From assembly GCF_964106895.1 (NCBI RefSeq), contig NC_133580.1, positions 22,828,565 through 22,892,564 of the forward strand: a DNA stretch of 64,000 nucleotides, read 5' to 3'. The notes below the pieces were generated by a model. That model was not told the DNA's origin, did not search any database, and saw only the letters and a list, made by a program, of their open reading frames with translations. The translations under genes and the position numbers were made by a program. Shown piece by piece: positions 10,287 to 23,752 of the stretch (position 1 is its first letter; each line of letters starts with the position of its first letter). Origin of the DNA: Numenius arquata (lineage: Eukaryota > Chordata > Aves > Charadriiformes > Scolopacidae).

Positions 10287-13200
10287 GTAAGTTTTTGGTC
10301 AGTCTAGATAATGAAGCTGGAAAGGAGGAGGTGACCCTTAGCTGCCTTGTCTGTCATGTCAGGAACGTGCACTCCCGAAGCATCGTGATCTCTGCAGCTG
10401 CTTTTGCTGCCTGGAAACATCCCTTTCTGCAGGGATATACCATCTTGTCCCGGCAGCGCTGCCTTTGCAAGAGTTGAATGTAAAACCTATGGCCACAGAG
10501 GAGACAGAGAATGGGAATATAGGTCCATCCACCCAGGACCACCACTGGGGCTGGGTGCAGTCTGTGATCTGACCCAAATTGTTCACATCGTGGCATTATG
10601 TTTGATGCTAAAATGCACTATAGGGTATTGAGCTCATTGCAGTATTTTTCCTTCCAAAAGGAAAGAAAAGCAAACTCTTACCAGTTTATTATTTCAGCTA
10701 ATTATATGAACAAACATTATTTCATCCAAACCATTTTAGGAAAATAATTGGAGAACGTTTGCAAAACCCAAGCAACCGTTTTTCTCCTGCCAGGGTGGCA
10801 GATGCAAACATAAAGAGTAACATGTCCGTACATCTCCAATCTCCAATTCTTATGAAACAAAATAAAGCAATCTAGTTGTGAACTGATCCAAACCAATTAC
10901 AATATTTCGGAACACTCCACATTTAGTTGGTGGGACTGATTTATACGATGCACTCTAGGACCAGTGTGCGAATACAGATGGGAGGACTCTTTCCCCTTCA
11001 CACGTCCTTACCTCACAGATGTTGTTTTTGTTTTGCATACAAGCGAGGAGCCCTTGGCTTAAGCAGCAGCCACCTTTGAAGGATGAGCACCTGACAGGCT
11101 TCTATGGCCCCTCCAAAAAGGATTTCTTTACAAGCTAGAGCTTCCCTTTGTCATATATAACACTTTGCCATTTATTGTGTGATCTGCGAGATCGTCACAG
11201 AGTGGTCTTCGAAATAAGCATTGCCGAAAGCATCCCCTGCCTGACGTCGAATTGCAGGTGCTGTCTCTAGTCCCAGGTTACAGATGGAAAGAGAGGGAGG
11301 GAGAGGGTGGCATCTTTCTCAGGGCAGCTCCGTGCCAGCAGCCAGCGTGTAACCAACAAGCACAGAGCAGCAGGATGGGAGCACCTCGAGCGGTACCCTC
11401 TCCTTGCTCACACACCACCTTAGAGGCAAAGACCTCATTGCATTTGAGGTTCCCACCAAGGAAGCGTTGCTGCAACCACTGTTTCTGTTCTGTTTTTAGA
11501 TTTCATATTTAGTTTCCAAGATTTAGTGGCATTTCAGCAGGTAGAAGAACACCTCGGTTTCATGGCACTGCAGTCCTACTTACAGATAATTGCCAAAGTA
11601 AATCAGAAACAAGGGGACACCTAATAAAAAACTGAAAACATATGCTTTAAAAGTTAAACTGGAAAAAAAGAAAGGAGACAGAAATACCAAAAGGATAATT
11701 GTCATTTTTGGTAAGGATGTCATTGAATGATTTCCAAAAGCAGTTCAGTCCCAATTCTCAGTTTGCCTTACTAAAATCTTGATCCATCATTTTGCAATAA
11801 GCCTAAGCATCTGTTCCTCAGCGACCCACAGGATTTCTAAACTAAATCCTCCAGCCCCCCACCACGGGCTGCAGTCAGGAGGGATGCCAAGCGCCTGCTC
11901 CAGAAGTTTGTGCTGCTTCTGCCTTGGACAGAAGCTCTCTGGAGTCCTTCCCCAGCTTGATCCCCTCCCACCAGAAGAACTGAAGCTGCGTGTTGCTTGG
12001 AGGCTCCACATGAACAAATCAGAGCTTTAAATCCAGGCTCTCTCAATGCTTGGGCTGCAGCAGCCCAGGAGCATCACAGGAAAGTGCAAGTCACCACCAG
12101 GCTGGGGTTGTTCTAACTTATGCCTCCCAGGAATGACGGAGGTCAACAACAAGAATAAATACGTATATTTAATGATTTCTTCGCTGCTTTTAACTTGTTG
12201 CCAGCAGTTGCATTTGTGCCTTTTGCACACCAGTGGTGTGAGGAACGCACTCAGGGAAGGGTTGCATCCCAGGACCTGGAGGGCCCTGATACCTGGATTT
12301 TATGAGATAAGCAAAACAGCCACTCTGTGAAATAATGGAAAATCTTATACCAATACCAATAAACAGAGATGCTAATTAATACCCGCTTCAATTCAATTTA
12401 TTTAGGACCTGAATATATAACCAAAGCTCTTCTTCCACCACATCCGGATATTGCAAACCTTCAAGCAAGGCTGGATGTTTCCCCTCAGCTCCAACAGGAA
12501 TCCGGCTTCTCCCTGGGCAGTGAGCATTAGTGAAAATTGATTTACTGCACAGCCCTGCTGGTGGGTGGGCCAGGATTCCCAGGGCATTCAGGGCCTTTTC
12601 TGCAATGAAATAATCTTGACACGGAAGTCAAGTAAACTACACTGTGTTGCATTCATAAGCATTTTTCAATTAGCTGTGAAGACTGTCCCCAATCTCAGAA
12701 TTCAAATATTCAAATCTGGTTGTTGTTTGAGGTTGAGCATGGGTTCAGCTGGGCTTAGACCTCCATTTGTTTTCTAAACACTGACTTTTCTGCCATCTTT
12801 TTTTTTCATAATTAATACTCCCTTAATGTAGGCTCTCCCTGGACTTGTTCTGGGATGAGCTGTACACGTCCCAGAACTGTTCTTGTGCTGAGCAGTAATA
12901 CAGAACCCTCACCAGAACACAGCCACAGCTCGATGACTTGAATTTGCAAAGGCACATTGTTACCCGTGGAATTCGTAGTATCAGTGCAGAAAAAAACACT
13001 TTTTTTTTCTTGGCAAAGTGGCCTATTCTGCTCCAGATGAAAATGTGAACATTCCCATAATTATACAATGACCTGTGTTGAACAAGCCAGCCCAAATGCT
13101 ATTTATCTCTGCGTGGCCAGACTTCATCAGATTTATTTTATCCACAGGAAGTCACACCACAAATAAGTAACGTCAGTGCTACACCAGAGTGTTTGTAAAG

Positions 13201-15000
13201 CAAATTATTTAGCTTGTATTCCCCTTTCTTCTCCTCCCTGTTCACCTGGTTTACAGGGCAATTTACGAATGCACCTTGGGCTAAAAGTGTGGCCTTAGAA
13301 ACGAAGAGATAACCTCACTGCTCTTCCACTCCATGAAGTTTTATTTTGAGTCCCTTTCTCCTCTTGTCCTCTAGAGACTTCATGCGCTGTGACATATTCT
13401 TAGTCGCTGCTGCCAGCCCGGGAGGGTGGCCAGGAGAAGAGCTCCTTGCGAGGCGTGGGGATGTTATTTGGTGCCCTCCCTGAAGGACAACGGCTCCTTG
13501 CTGGAACTACAAGTTCTGCAAGACTCTCTGTGGGCACCCTCCTGCCACTCATCCTTGCTCCCAAAGCTCTCCCATGGTGGGGCCGGACGGCACTGGATCT
13601 GGTTGTAGGTAGGAAGGAGGATGATGCCCTCTTGGATGGGTCAGAGCAGGCGCTGGCTCTCCCTGCAATGTTACTTCTTGCATTGCCATGGTCCCTCCTT
13701 GCTGCAAGCATGACAAATGCCAGAGATCTTCAGCCATTTTCCTCTAGGAGAATTAAAGTTTTAATGATTAAACTGTATAAATTACAACAGCAATGCCCTA
13801 AATAATAAATAATTTCTGGCCAGGTCTAGCCCTCTGAGCTATTATTCTCCAGGATGATATGCTGAGCACCCATCTGCATTTATTTTCCATACTGTATTCA
13901 AGTCCTCTTATGTCATTGAGATAAGCAGTCAGGAGATATGTGTTTTCCAAAATGTCTTCATTCATCATTTCTTCCTCGCTGCTCAGCCTGATTACATTTA
14001 ATTCAAGAAGAAAGAAGCCTCGCCTGGGCCCACTGAGCATATAAGGTTAAAAAAGCAATGCAAATGAAGCAACAGCTTCCTGGAGAAACGGCTACAGAAC
14101 ACAAAATCACAGTATCCCATATCAGCACTGGGGCTGTGTACTCTCCTCCTCATTTCCAGAGAAAACCCAGAGCACAAATGATCCATTCATCAAGATCAAC
14201 AGGTACAACTCTGCTTTAAACACACACACCAGCAACCACCCTCTCCATTAATGGGGAATGAGCTTTGAGTATTAATTTCATCCGATATTAACAGAAATCT
14301 TAATTATGAAGAGGGATAGGGGAGTTAAAGCTTACTGCAGCCTGAGCTCTTTCCAGTGACAATTGGCTTAGGGAGAAGTGCCTTTTGTTTCTACAAGTCC
14401 TTCTCTGTCTCAGTATTTGGGCGCTCCAGGATGCAGCAGGGAGAAATAATGCCAAAATGTGTCTGTACACAACGTGAGCAGCAGCTTTCCAAGCCCGATG
14501 AAGGATTCCTCGTGAATTTGCCCACTCGCTCTCTGGGTGGCTGCCTGGGATGCAGACTCTGGGCTCACCTTGAAGCGGGGAGAGGCAGCCTGGACAAGGA
14601 ATGCTTGCTCATCTTCTGCAGGGATGCAGCCACAATGAGCTGCTCTTCGCCGGACTACACAGCGCCAGCCCTAAGCCAGGGAGCCCTGTTCTGCCCCGGG
14701 TTCCGGGGGGACCATCCTGCACCCTCCCAGGAACCAGCACAGCCACTGTTTTTCCCCGCACGTCTCAAGGGCAAAGATGATGCTGTTGGGAAGGAAGACA
14801 TGTGTGGTGTAGGCTGGGCGTGGGAGCCCGCACATGATGCCGATGAGAATGGGCATTGTGGGTCCTTGTTGGTACATGGCTCTGTGGGGTGGCAGTGACA
14901 ACCCCTCTAAGCCCGCTCCCCTGGAAAAGCAGGGCTGTCTGCTCCAGAGCCAGGCTGGCAGCCGCCTGTTTGCAGAAGGAATTTCCCACTTGGAAAAGCA
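10287..15000. other. Unique non-coding stretch
   Basis: No repeat of any length and no convincing gene is seen. The part from about 13390 to 14900 is relatively GC-rich and carries several overlapping long frames. One is a 180-codon plus-strand frame at 14356-14898, with antisense frames over the same bases; none resembles a known protein. A 47-nt minus-strand stretch at 14569-14615 has good splice signals but is too short to support. Confidence 0.45.
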
Positions 15001-18000
15001 GTTTGAGTATTTGCTCTAATCAGACTTCAAAGAAACACCAAAGGAGCCAGGGAAATGAAACACATACTTAGACAGCAGAATGGGCAAATAAGCACAGGCA
15101 AAAAAAAGCCAGAGTCTCTGACCAAAAGAAATGAGACCAAAACGTTGTGTTTAAAATGAAAATCAGAAGGGTCTTAAAGAGCTGAATGGCTTCCTGGTAT
15201 GTCCAGAGGGCAGGAGATCCAAGCTTTGCCCCACAGCCACAGCACCGGTGGGGCTGCTCATCCCACCCTCCAAGGGGAGAAGGCTGTGTATGCTCTGGGC
15301 TCCCAGCTCCTGCTGTCTCTCCGGGTTTTAATGGTTTTGATTTTTTTTTTGCAAGGAAGTTGATGTTTTCTGAAGAAAAACCATTAATTAATTTTTGGTA
15401 TCTGTTTTGAAAATAACAAAACCCTCCTCCCACGTATGTTTTGATCAGCACTGATTTAGAGACTTCACTGTAACTCAGTTTGCATTAAATGCAAATGATC
15501 AGTGCGAGTTCTTAGCACTGGGACTGTTTTGCCACTTGGTCACCTGAAGATGCCTACCTGAGATGTCCTGGGTTTTCTAAAGCTCCCCCACAAGACTAGG
15601 ACACAGCCAAAAAACAGAGCGTCAGCTACATTACATGGTTTCATGACATTTTGCTCACTGTGTCCCCTGAATTTTTTTGAAACACGTCCTCAAAGGCATG
15701 GAGACACCCAATTCCCATCGAGGTAGCCGTGAAGAAGAGTTCAACCCAATTTGTTTCCTCTGCCTCAGCCCAATTCAAACTCTGGCTAAGCTATCATAGG
15801 CTTAGGATTTCACTCAACAGCTATGGCACTCACTGGAAATCTTTCCAGTGAATTGGCTTCAGCGGGTGTTGGATCCTGACCCCTAGTTTGTATTTAAAAG
15901 TATCCTCCTAGGACCTAATGCAACTGGCTCTCCAAAAGGTTATGGAGAACAGACAGACACATCCTAGGTAGAGGTGCAAGAAGCAAACATGCAAAAGATT
16001 AGTAAATATTGATAAATCCTTCACCTGGAGCTGATGGGCATGTTATTTGGGTTGATAGCAAGGCTGTAAAAACACAAAACATAAAAAAAATAAAAATGCA
16101 ACAGCAGGAAGGCAACTTGTTATTCAGCCCCACATCATGCAAATGGTAAAGGGATGAATGGAAAAACCAAGATTATGTATCGGAAGATTTTTATAGCAGA
16201 GTCATGTCCAAGAGCAAGAAAACACAGTGAGCTATAGGCAAATCACCCAAGGGGTCTTTTTGCAGCAAGCAGCAGAGTTCCTGGGCATGCAGCCTGTGCA
16301 CGGACTGGGGGCTTCTGGCACAGAGAATGAGACTCTTCCTAGAGACCCAGAAAAGCAAACGGAGTTGGAGGAACAGCAGCCCATGACTTGTCTCTCCCAG
16401 AGCCTGCTGGGGCCAAGCAAAACTATGTTCAACCTACCCTCTCAGAGGAATCCCCAACACGTGCAGCTGGGGGGTCCCGCTGCCCCGTACAACAGGCTGG
16501 AGCAGCAAGGGAGAGAAGCTGTGTTATCCCTTTGAAGCTACAAAAGCAAGCAAAATGTAATTATAATCACCAAAACTGGAGTTCTGCCAGGACATCAGGG
16601 CTTATGGTCTTGCTCTTGCAAGAAGTGCCAAGGGATTTTTCTAATGATCAGAAGTAATCAGGACCTCAGTTTAACATCTCATTTAGTAGATAATTAAGAA
16701 GTTTCCCATTTATTTTTTTTCTGAATTGAGGTAAGGACAAATTGACTATGTCAAAGGGCACGACGACTTAGAAATATAGGTTCTTTTCTTAAGATGTGAC
16801 TGGGAGCTCTGACAGCCAGGAGGGATAACAGAGGGAAAACAAGAAGCAAGAAGGATGATCGTGTGGTTTCCTACAACTCCTGTTAGTGCTTCAACTTTTT
16901 CTGAATTTGTTGCGACTCCGGTGACATTGCTGAAAGGAAGGTGAATCTTTTTTCAAGTGAGTTATTCCTGCTGTAAAATACATTTGGAGGGAAAGAGTTT
17001 ATAAAGCTATCTCTGAGATAATTGGCAAGGATACTCCACTCTCCCATGAAGGTTATGAGTGGGTTACAAGAGGGTCTTCACTTTAAACTCAGAGGAATGA
17101 GAAATTAATAGATCTTGCAGTGTCAGTCCCAAGGCAGAGGATCATGATGAAATGGAAACAGGCAGAGATTCTCTCTTTAAGTTACAGACTGGAGGAAAAG
17201 AGATGTATCAGACTTCTGGGAGTTACACAAAATCAAACTGACACCTCTGCTGAGCAGCAGCGTGGTGATTGCCAATAAAAGGTCATTCCAATTGGAGAGG
17301 GCAGATATTGCGTTACCCTCCGAGGAGAAGCAAGCATGGCATCTGCAGAGTCCCTGCCTGTTGCTTGCCTAGAAGAGCAAGCTCTGCCCTGGGAAGCAGA
17401 ACCATAGTCAGCATGGGAAAGTGATTCTTTTTGAAGGGAAATCTGCTGTTCACATGGCGACTGATTTTTCTCTTTCCAGCCACGGTTATTTCCATATCCA
17501 AACCCTTTGCACGGCCTGCATTGCCCCTTTTTTTCCTGCCAGGAGCGTAAGAAAAAGCACTCTCGCTCTAGAAAACTGTAGAGAAGGGTTTGGACAAGAG
17601 GAAGAATTGGCAAGGGCGGTTCTGGAAGGTCATTGGGTGGATATTGGCTGTTGTATAGATGGAGCTGCCCAAGTGGAGAAAGAACTGGCTACGATATTGA
17701 TGAGAACGACTAGTTAATTAAAGCTGTTTGGGTTGCAAAATATAGTCTGCCATCGAGATCAATACTGGAATCAGTTTAATAAATTTGTATGATCAATTAC
17801 CTGGAAGGATGAAGGCACAGACCAGCAATGCAATTTGATCACAGCACAAAATAATCATGGAGGAGCTGTCAACAAGCGCAACGATGCTCTCCAGCTCAGA
17901 CTGGGAGAAGCTGGTACATGCTAAGAGCACGTGAAATGACGGTAGGGATAGCCACCATCTCAGTGATCTCACACAACAAAACAGAGACTAATAAATAATG

Positions 18001-19948
18001 AGAAAATCTCAGCCCTCAAGCGCAGCAGTTGACCGCTGGGAGCATGAGAGGCACAAGTCAAGGGTGCACCAAAGGGACAGAGGTGGGGAAGGGGTACCGG
18101 TGTCCGTAAGGAAATAGGCAAATATTGCAGTGCTGTGGGCTTCAATCTCTTTATATGGGGAAGACCATAAATGACATATCGAAGGTAAGCAGGGCCCACA
18201 AATTTAGACACGGTTCCACGGAGCAGAGACTGAGCAGTGAGGATTAGCTCCCCCAGGATCCGACGTGGCAGCCGAGAGACAGACCTGTGAGGACAGAGAG
18301 GGCACGGCACTGGCGGAGGAGGAAGAGGGAGAACTGGGCTTCGTACTCCTCCTTTGTGTCCAAGAACATCCTGCATTTCAGCCTTCAGGTGAGCAGGGAC
18401 AAAATTTAAATTGAAAGCACCAGCAGCAGGGTTGTCTGCGTTACAGCATGCTGTTCAGGAGCTGTAAGAGAGCCCTTCAGAGAAGGGGTGACGCTGGTGA
18501 GATTCATTTATCAAAAGGCTTTGGGTAAAACTCTGATAAAACAAATTTTGTCTTACAAATTCATTTCTTACCCTCCCAGGGCGGGGAGGGTGTCTTCCTC
18601 TGACTCGGGAGGCGCAAAAGAAAAGGGGAGAGTATAGGGGAAGGCAAGGATATAAGTGTTGGTCCCTGGGGAGAGAGGCTGAGAATTCCATCGTGCTTGC
18701 TGATCTGTAAACCTTGTCAGAGGCTTTAGATTCTCCCAGAGCAGAGAAAGGAAGAGACAGATGCTGAGATAATTACTACCCTGGCAAAGAAGTTATTCTT
18801 GTATCCAGAAGGAGAGTTACAGCCTGACATCTGTCTTCAGGATAGAGTGAAAGCATTTTTTCCATGGTACATTGCAATGGCAATTAATTTTCTTGATAAG
18901 CTTAAACTAACCTTTATTTTAAAAAGGAAGATAACTTGTTGTATGAAGCATCTTCTAACCTGGCATTTACCAAGGACAATGGGATAATAATTTGAAAAGC
19001 AATTACAGGCACATTCCACCCCCAAACCTCCCAGTGCCTTTCTAAGTTGCTGCAGAGCCTCTGGCCCCTCTTGCTCAGGATGACTCAGTGTTTCTTCTTC
19101 CACAGCATGTTTCCAAATGCTCAGGGCCCCTCAGAGCCCAGCCTTTGGGGGCCAAACCGTGGCATAGGCTCTCTAAAATAGGAAACTGTTTTTCTTTGAG
19201 GTTTAATCAGAGGATTGGGCCTTTTTCCTGCATAGCAGGTGTGTGAAACAGGTCAAGACCTTCTCTTCTAAACAAAAATAGTTGGAAAGCCTTTTTGAAG
19301 CGTTCCAGTGTTTCAGCAGAAGATGATGAAATGTTAAATTCTGAGAGCTGCCCCCTTGGCCCCAGTGCTCTCTTCCAGTTTTTATAGAAGCCTTTTTTCC
19401 TAGATTAAATCTGCTGAAGTGCTTTGAAGAGGAAGAATGCCATGTAAATGCTCAACAGCATTCTATTATACTAAATAATCCCTTTATCTTAATGGAAACA
19501 ATATTTGGACCATTTTAAATAACGCATTCTAGCTTTTTAATTAACAAAAGCTCTATAATAATACACATGTAATTACTGCCAAGAACATGGCAATATCTCA
19601 TTCTAAATTACAATAGAGGAGGCAGCAACAAGCCAAAACGTATAGTTCATGGAAAAACTATAAGTTTGGCATTGCTGGTGCTTTTCTTATGAAGCATTTA
19701 GTCAGGATTTATTGTCACATGCTCCAAAATTAAAGAAGGCATCCCTGCAAGGGCACCAAGGTGGAAGCCCATGGGACCAATGCTATGCACATAGCAAATA
19801 AGCTGCTGTAGAGATGCTCTTCCCAGACGCACCCATTGGAAACAAACTTATCCAGGGACTTCAATCTTTTTCTTTATTCCTACTAGTGGAAATGAGCTTG
19901 TGCCAGAAGGAAACATGATATAGGCAACACAGAGCAAGGCTGCCTTAC
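15001..19948. other. Unique non-coding stretch
   Basis: No gene or intact repeat is recognised. A motif near 15840-15880 (TGAATTGGCTTCAGCGGG and TTGGATCCTGACCC) recalls a relic common in amniote genomes but is too short to assign. The part from about 19430 to 19640 is AT-rich and CNE-like. Confidence 0.45.
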
Positions 19949-20006
19949 CTGTGGGCACTGGTCCAGATTGCAGCTGGGTACTGAAGGGCCTGATGTGTAA
20001 AACCCT
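19949..20006 (-). other. Candidate minus-strand exon, 58 nt
   Basis: On the minus strand, an acceptor TTCTGTGTGTGCAG precedes the 58-nt stretch and a strong donor CCCACAG|GTAAGG follows it. All three frames are open, so coding frame cannot be fixed from this piece. The frame that would continue the exon candidate at 32967-33100 begins GFTHQALQYPAA. A peptide in another frame contains two cysteines. Short length makes chance likely. Confidence 0.15.
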
Positions 20007-21309
20007 CTGCACACACAGAATGTAGCTATAAAGGCAGAAATACAAAGTTTTCCTGAGTAAATGAGTGCAGGGTGTGCTAGCAAGGAGACAGTCAGTCCCA
20101 CTGCAGTGAGCTTGAGCACAGCAACGTACCAAAGGAAGACACATAGGCAAATCAATCAAATATTTCAGGAAAGTAATTTACTGCATTTTGCAGCCCAGGG
20201 TGCACTTGGTCCTAATTCTCCTGTCACTAAAAGGATTTTTCCTAAACAGTTTGCTGTAGCTAAAAGCAGACAGATGAAGTTTTTAAGAGCAAAAAACCTC
20301 AGTTGGTACAAGACAGCCTTCATCCAGGGAGTGGGAGGAGGAAGGGAAAAAAACAAGTTACCCCAGGGTCAACGACTAGCCCTGAAAGCATTGTTTACTT
20401 TAAAGTTTCCTTACCTTCATGTCTTTGACATGTAGCACACAGAGCAACATGATAAAATATCTCCAGTTCCAACTAATTGTATTGTGGGATGACCTGTCAA
20501 AGCATAACTAGATCATTCCATGCATTGTTGTTACAGGGAAGCTCTGTGATCCTTGAATGTCAAGTTGTCACAGAGATAAGCTAATTTTGAAATAACAGTA
20601 TTTTAAAATTGGGGGTTATTTTTTATTGGCAATTCTCTTTACATATCATCAGTGCAGAAGCACTGCAAGGGAATAGCAAACCAAAAATCCAAGAACACAA
20701 AAATGACAATATACAACAATAATGACAAACATGCAGCAAAATGGGATCTGATAACACAGGCTCTGTAGAAGTCAGCAGCGCTGCAGAGAGCCATCATGGA
20801 GCACAGCACCTCAACCTGACCCATCTGCTTTAAAAATTTGATCACCTGTACTGTTTTCAGCTGCTCCAGCATTACATCTTGGGGGGTCAGATATCTAAAA
20901 ACTATACTGCTGGATGTTAGATGAATGCAGAAAGCCTGGATAAGACTGCTTACCAGAGGGAATTATGTTACAATATTACTTTAGGAAGAGACGCCTATGG
21001 GAAAAATTTTTTTATATAAATAACTTCTGCAGAAGTGTAAGTGGGACTGGGGATGAATTGATAAGAGAAAACAAGTTGCATGAAAAGAGATGTTTTAACA
21101 GACAAAAACATCTAGCAGTCAAATGGGCCAATGAAGCCACCAGAGATTTATCAAACACACTGCGAGACATGAAGCAGTGTAGGTTAATACGCACTGAGGG
21201 CTGCACATGCCAAGGACAAATGCCAGCCACACCACTTCCCAGACAACCCACCCGTGCCCCTCTGCCTTCCTGTTGTTGTTTGGGCAACAAGAGAAGAGGT
21301 TCTCTCCAG
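20007..21309. other. Unique non-coding stretch
   Basis: No gene or repeat is recognised with confidence. The last hundred bases (about 21200-21309) may belong to the U5 end of the neighbouring LTR. Confidence 0.4.
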
Positions 21310-21800
21310 CACCTCTCGCTCCAAGGAGAGGAAGAAGAGAGATAAAGAGTTATGAGCTTAGGAAAAAACTAAACTACTTTAATGAAATATTAATAACAAA
21401 ATAAAGAAAAAATAATGAAAAAGATACAATGCAAACAAATATATATGATACCATACCAAGCTCCCAGGATGACATCACCAGCAGATACTGGGGAAGTCCC
21501 AGACTGGACTCAGCAACAGATGGGAACTGGATCGTGGAACACATTGCTTGGGATCAAAGGCAGATGAACTGACAGTGTCCTCCTCAGATGCCAGTTATTG
21601 AAGATAGAAGAGAGCCATTGAAGAAGAGCCCCAGACCCTTTGATCCCTCATGTATTATAGTGAACATGGCAGATGGGATGGAATACCCTATTGGTCAGTT
21701 TGTCTCACCTGACCTGTCCACTCCTCCCCACAGGTACAACACCTCCATAGGGTCCATAACCTGGACCCCACCTTGACCGCAGACATTAGGAAGATTCCTG
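21310..21800 (-). mobile_element. Probable solo LTR of an avian endogenous retrovirus (ERVL-like)
   Basis: Read on the minus strand, the block has the order of an avian ERVL-type LTR. An inverted CCAAT box lies in the U3 motif GACCAATAGGGTATTCCAT (complement near 21680-21697). A TATA-like CACTATAATAC follows (complement 21652-21662). Then come a T-rich R region and an ATTAAA poly(A) signal (complement 21378-21383). A CTCTTTATCTCTC string follows, typical of the U5 of these elements. No internal retroviral genes flank it, so a solo LTR is the simplest reading. The exact ends are not resolved, and the U5 end may extend to about 21280. Confidence 0.55.
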
Positions 21801-21823
21801 GGCGAGCAACATATGTGCCTTTG

Positions 21824-21837
21824 AAAAAAAAAAAAAA
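21824..21837. repeat. Poly-A run
   Basis: Fourteen consecutive A residues lie just outside the probable LTR. No function is implied. Confidence 0.8.
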
Positions 21838-21979
21838 CCAATATGGTTATTAAGCTCTGCAGCAGTAGAGAACTTACAGTAGGGTCTTTGCAACTTATTT
21901 TCCACCTGAATTTGTCTATCTTAGAGATATATGCTGCACAACTCAGCTGCCTTCTTCGAGCACGTTCACCAACTGCGAT

Positions 21980-22790
21980 TCAAAGTACTTCTTAACCTTC
22001 AGTTAGATAAATGGAATGAGGCAACTCTCACAAACCCCATAGAATGTTTTCTCAACACTTTGATCATTCTTGTGGCTGTCCTCTGATGTGTTTTGATTTT
22101 TCTCCATACTTTCTGAAATGTGGACACCAGAAATGAGCACAGCACCCGGCAGCTGTTCACCAGTGCCAAACCCGGAGGTAACAAAACCTCCTTACTCCTA
22201 CGGCCTACTATACTTAGCCCTACACTTGGGAATCTTACTGCTCTGTCAGTTGCAACCACAAGTGGGATGTCATATGCATTTAATTTTCCACCATCCCTTC
22301 CCTTAGTTTCTGCTTCCTGAGACATAGTCTCCTCCACCACAAGCCTGATCTGCAGTCTTTTTTTCTAAATGCTTGACCTTATATTTGCATGGTTTGAAAA
22401 GCGTATTTGTCTCCTTGCCCTTGCCTTAGGTAGCTGCCCAGGTTTTATATAAGTGAGTCTCTCCTTGTTTACCACATTTTCAAGCTTCAAATCACTTGGG
22501 ACCCTTATCAGTATTTTCAGAATTTTTTTTCCAGACTATAGATAAAAATACTACAAAAAGCATAGGAACAAGAGCTGATCTTTAGGAACAAGAAATTAGA
22601 TAAACAGCTTTCATTTTGGACATTGGCTGGCCATTCTTTAAACTATTTAATGTGTGATTTAACGACTAAATATCATTCCTGATTGATAGTAAAAATTTGC
22701 AAAATCATAAGTGCTTACAGACATCTATGTATACTAGATCAATACTATTGCTTTTATTGACCCCAGGTGTAATCTAATGAGAAAACAACA
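21980..22790 (-). mobile_element. Ancient, decayed CR1 body
   Basis: The core match is at about 22040-22200. CACTTTGATCATTCTTGTGG, CTTTCTGAAATGTGGACACC, AGAAATGAGCACAGCACCCG and TTCACCAGTGCCAAACCCGG follow the turtle/crocodilian CR1 RT region in minus orientation. Weaker echoes continue, for example TAGATAAAAATACTACAAAA and GAACAAGAGCTGATC near 22540-22580, where CR1 reads 'gatgaagatattgaacag...ccagaactgatcc'. Ends are approximate. No frame survives. Confidence 0.55.
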
Positions 22791-23592
22791 TCATGTTAAT
22801 GTTCTCACAGACCTGCATCGAGTGACATGAATTATCTCACCTTCCTTCAGCACTTTATTCACCAGAATCTTTTAGTACTTGACACATCACCATGAACCAG
22901 TCCATGTCACTTACCTCCCTGCAGCACTCGGCAGACGAGAGCTTTTCTCCAGGCTCTTTGAATTGTCCCTGATTTCTGAGATTAAAAATTTCTGCCCAGA
23001 CATTTCGAGTATATTTCTTAAATCGGGACACTTTTTGAGTACATAGTTTAAATGGGGTGCAGGTTAGCATGTTGCAAAAATATAGCTCCTTTGGGGTCTT
23101 CCTTGGGTGCTCTTAGAGTGGGACACAGCTGCCACGCATCCCAGCTTCGTCAGCCCAAAGAGCCATGCTGGAGACATTCCTGTGGAAACCTCTCTACAGA
23201 GTTTGGATCACCACAACCACCTCTGGTGGCCATTCCTTCACTGCAAAATTAAACGCAGCTAGTCTTGCAATGGTTTAATGACGCTTGCCTTCATAGAGAC
23301 TGTGCACCATCTTATTGCCCGCCTGTTTCTCACAGAACAGCTTTTACCCACTTCCTAGCAAAGAATTTCCTTAATATTTTATCAGTGATTTTTATTTGCC
23401 AGGAAATCAGTTCAACATTAATTGGATGAGTATCAGGCATAGGATTGTTATTAGGATTGTCAAAATGTTTCTGCTAATTGAAAGTGATTTGTGACAAAGT
23501 TGTATTTCCCCTTCTACCATGGGATCCTTCGGAAGTTACCCAAACCAAGGAGTACAGGTTTTTATCAGGCCTTCCCAAGCCTTACCTTTTTA
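22791..23592. other. Unique stretch
   Basis: No gene is supported. A minus-strand frame ending in a consensus donor (GGGAG|GTAAGT, complement 22909-22919) carries the peptide FKKYTRNVWAEIFNLRNQ. It has only a weak acceptor and adjoins CR1 debris, so it is not called. Confidence 0.4.
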
Positions 23593-23752
23593 TGAATCAT
23601 AGAACCATAGAATAGGTTGGAAAGGACCTTGAAGATCATCTAGTTCCAACACCCTGCCCTGGGCAGGGACACCTCCCACTAGAGCATGTTGCTCAAAGTC
23701 CCATCAAACCTGGCCTTGAAACCCTCCAGGGACGGACCCTCCTCTCCCTAGG
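23593..23752 (-). mobile_element. CR1 LINE 3'-end fragment
   Basis: It starts GAATCATAGAACCATAGAA and continues through AGTTCCAACACCCTGCCCTG, GGGCAGGGACACCTCCCAC and AAACCTGGCCTTGAAACCC. Orientation is minus. Similarity fades after 23752, although a 'gaggtctcacca' string near 23780 may be a further CR1 scrap. Confidence 0.9.

Noticed and set aside
14569..14615. 47-nt minus-strand exon
   Set aside because: Good acceptor (TGCATCCCTGCAG) and donor (CAAG|GTGAGC), but two frames are open over only 15 codons. It is not phase-compatible with the other candidates in its best frame.
14356..14898. 180-codon plus-strand frame as a gene
   Set aside because: Locally GC-rich, with overlapping antisense frames of similar quality, no family resemblance and no clear exon boundaries.
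15835..15890. Amniote-wide relic resembling 'tgacttcaatgggagttggatcaggccc'
   Set aside because: The match is short and degraded, with no confirming flank.
22855..23070. Minus-strand coding exon ending at GGGAG|GTAAGT
   Set aside because: Donor is perfect, but no pyrimidine-rich acceptor precedes the frame and it abuts decayed CR1 sequence.
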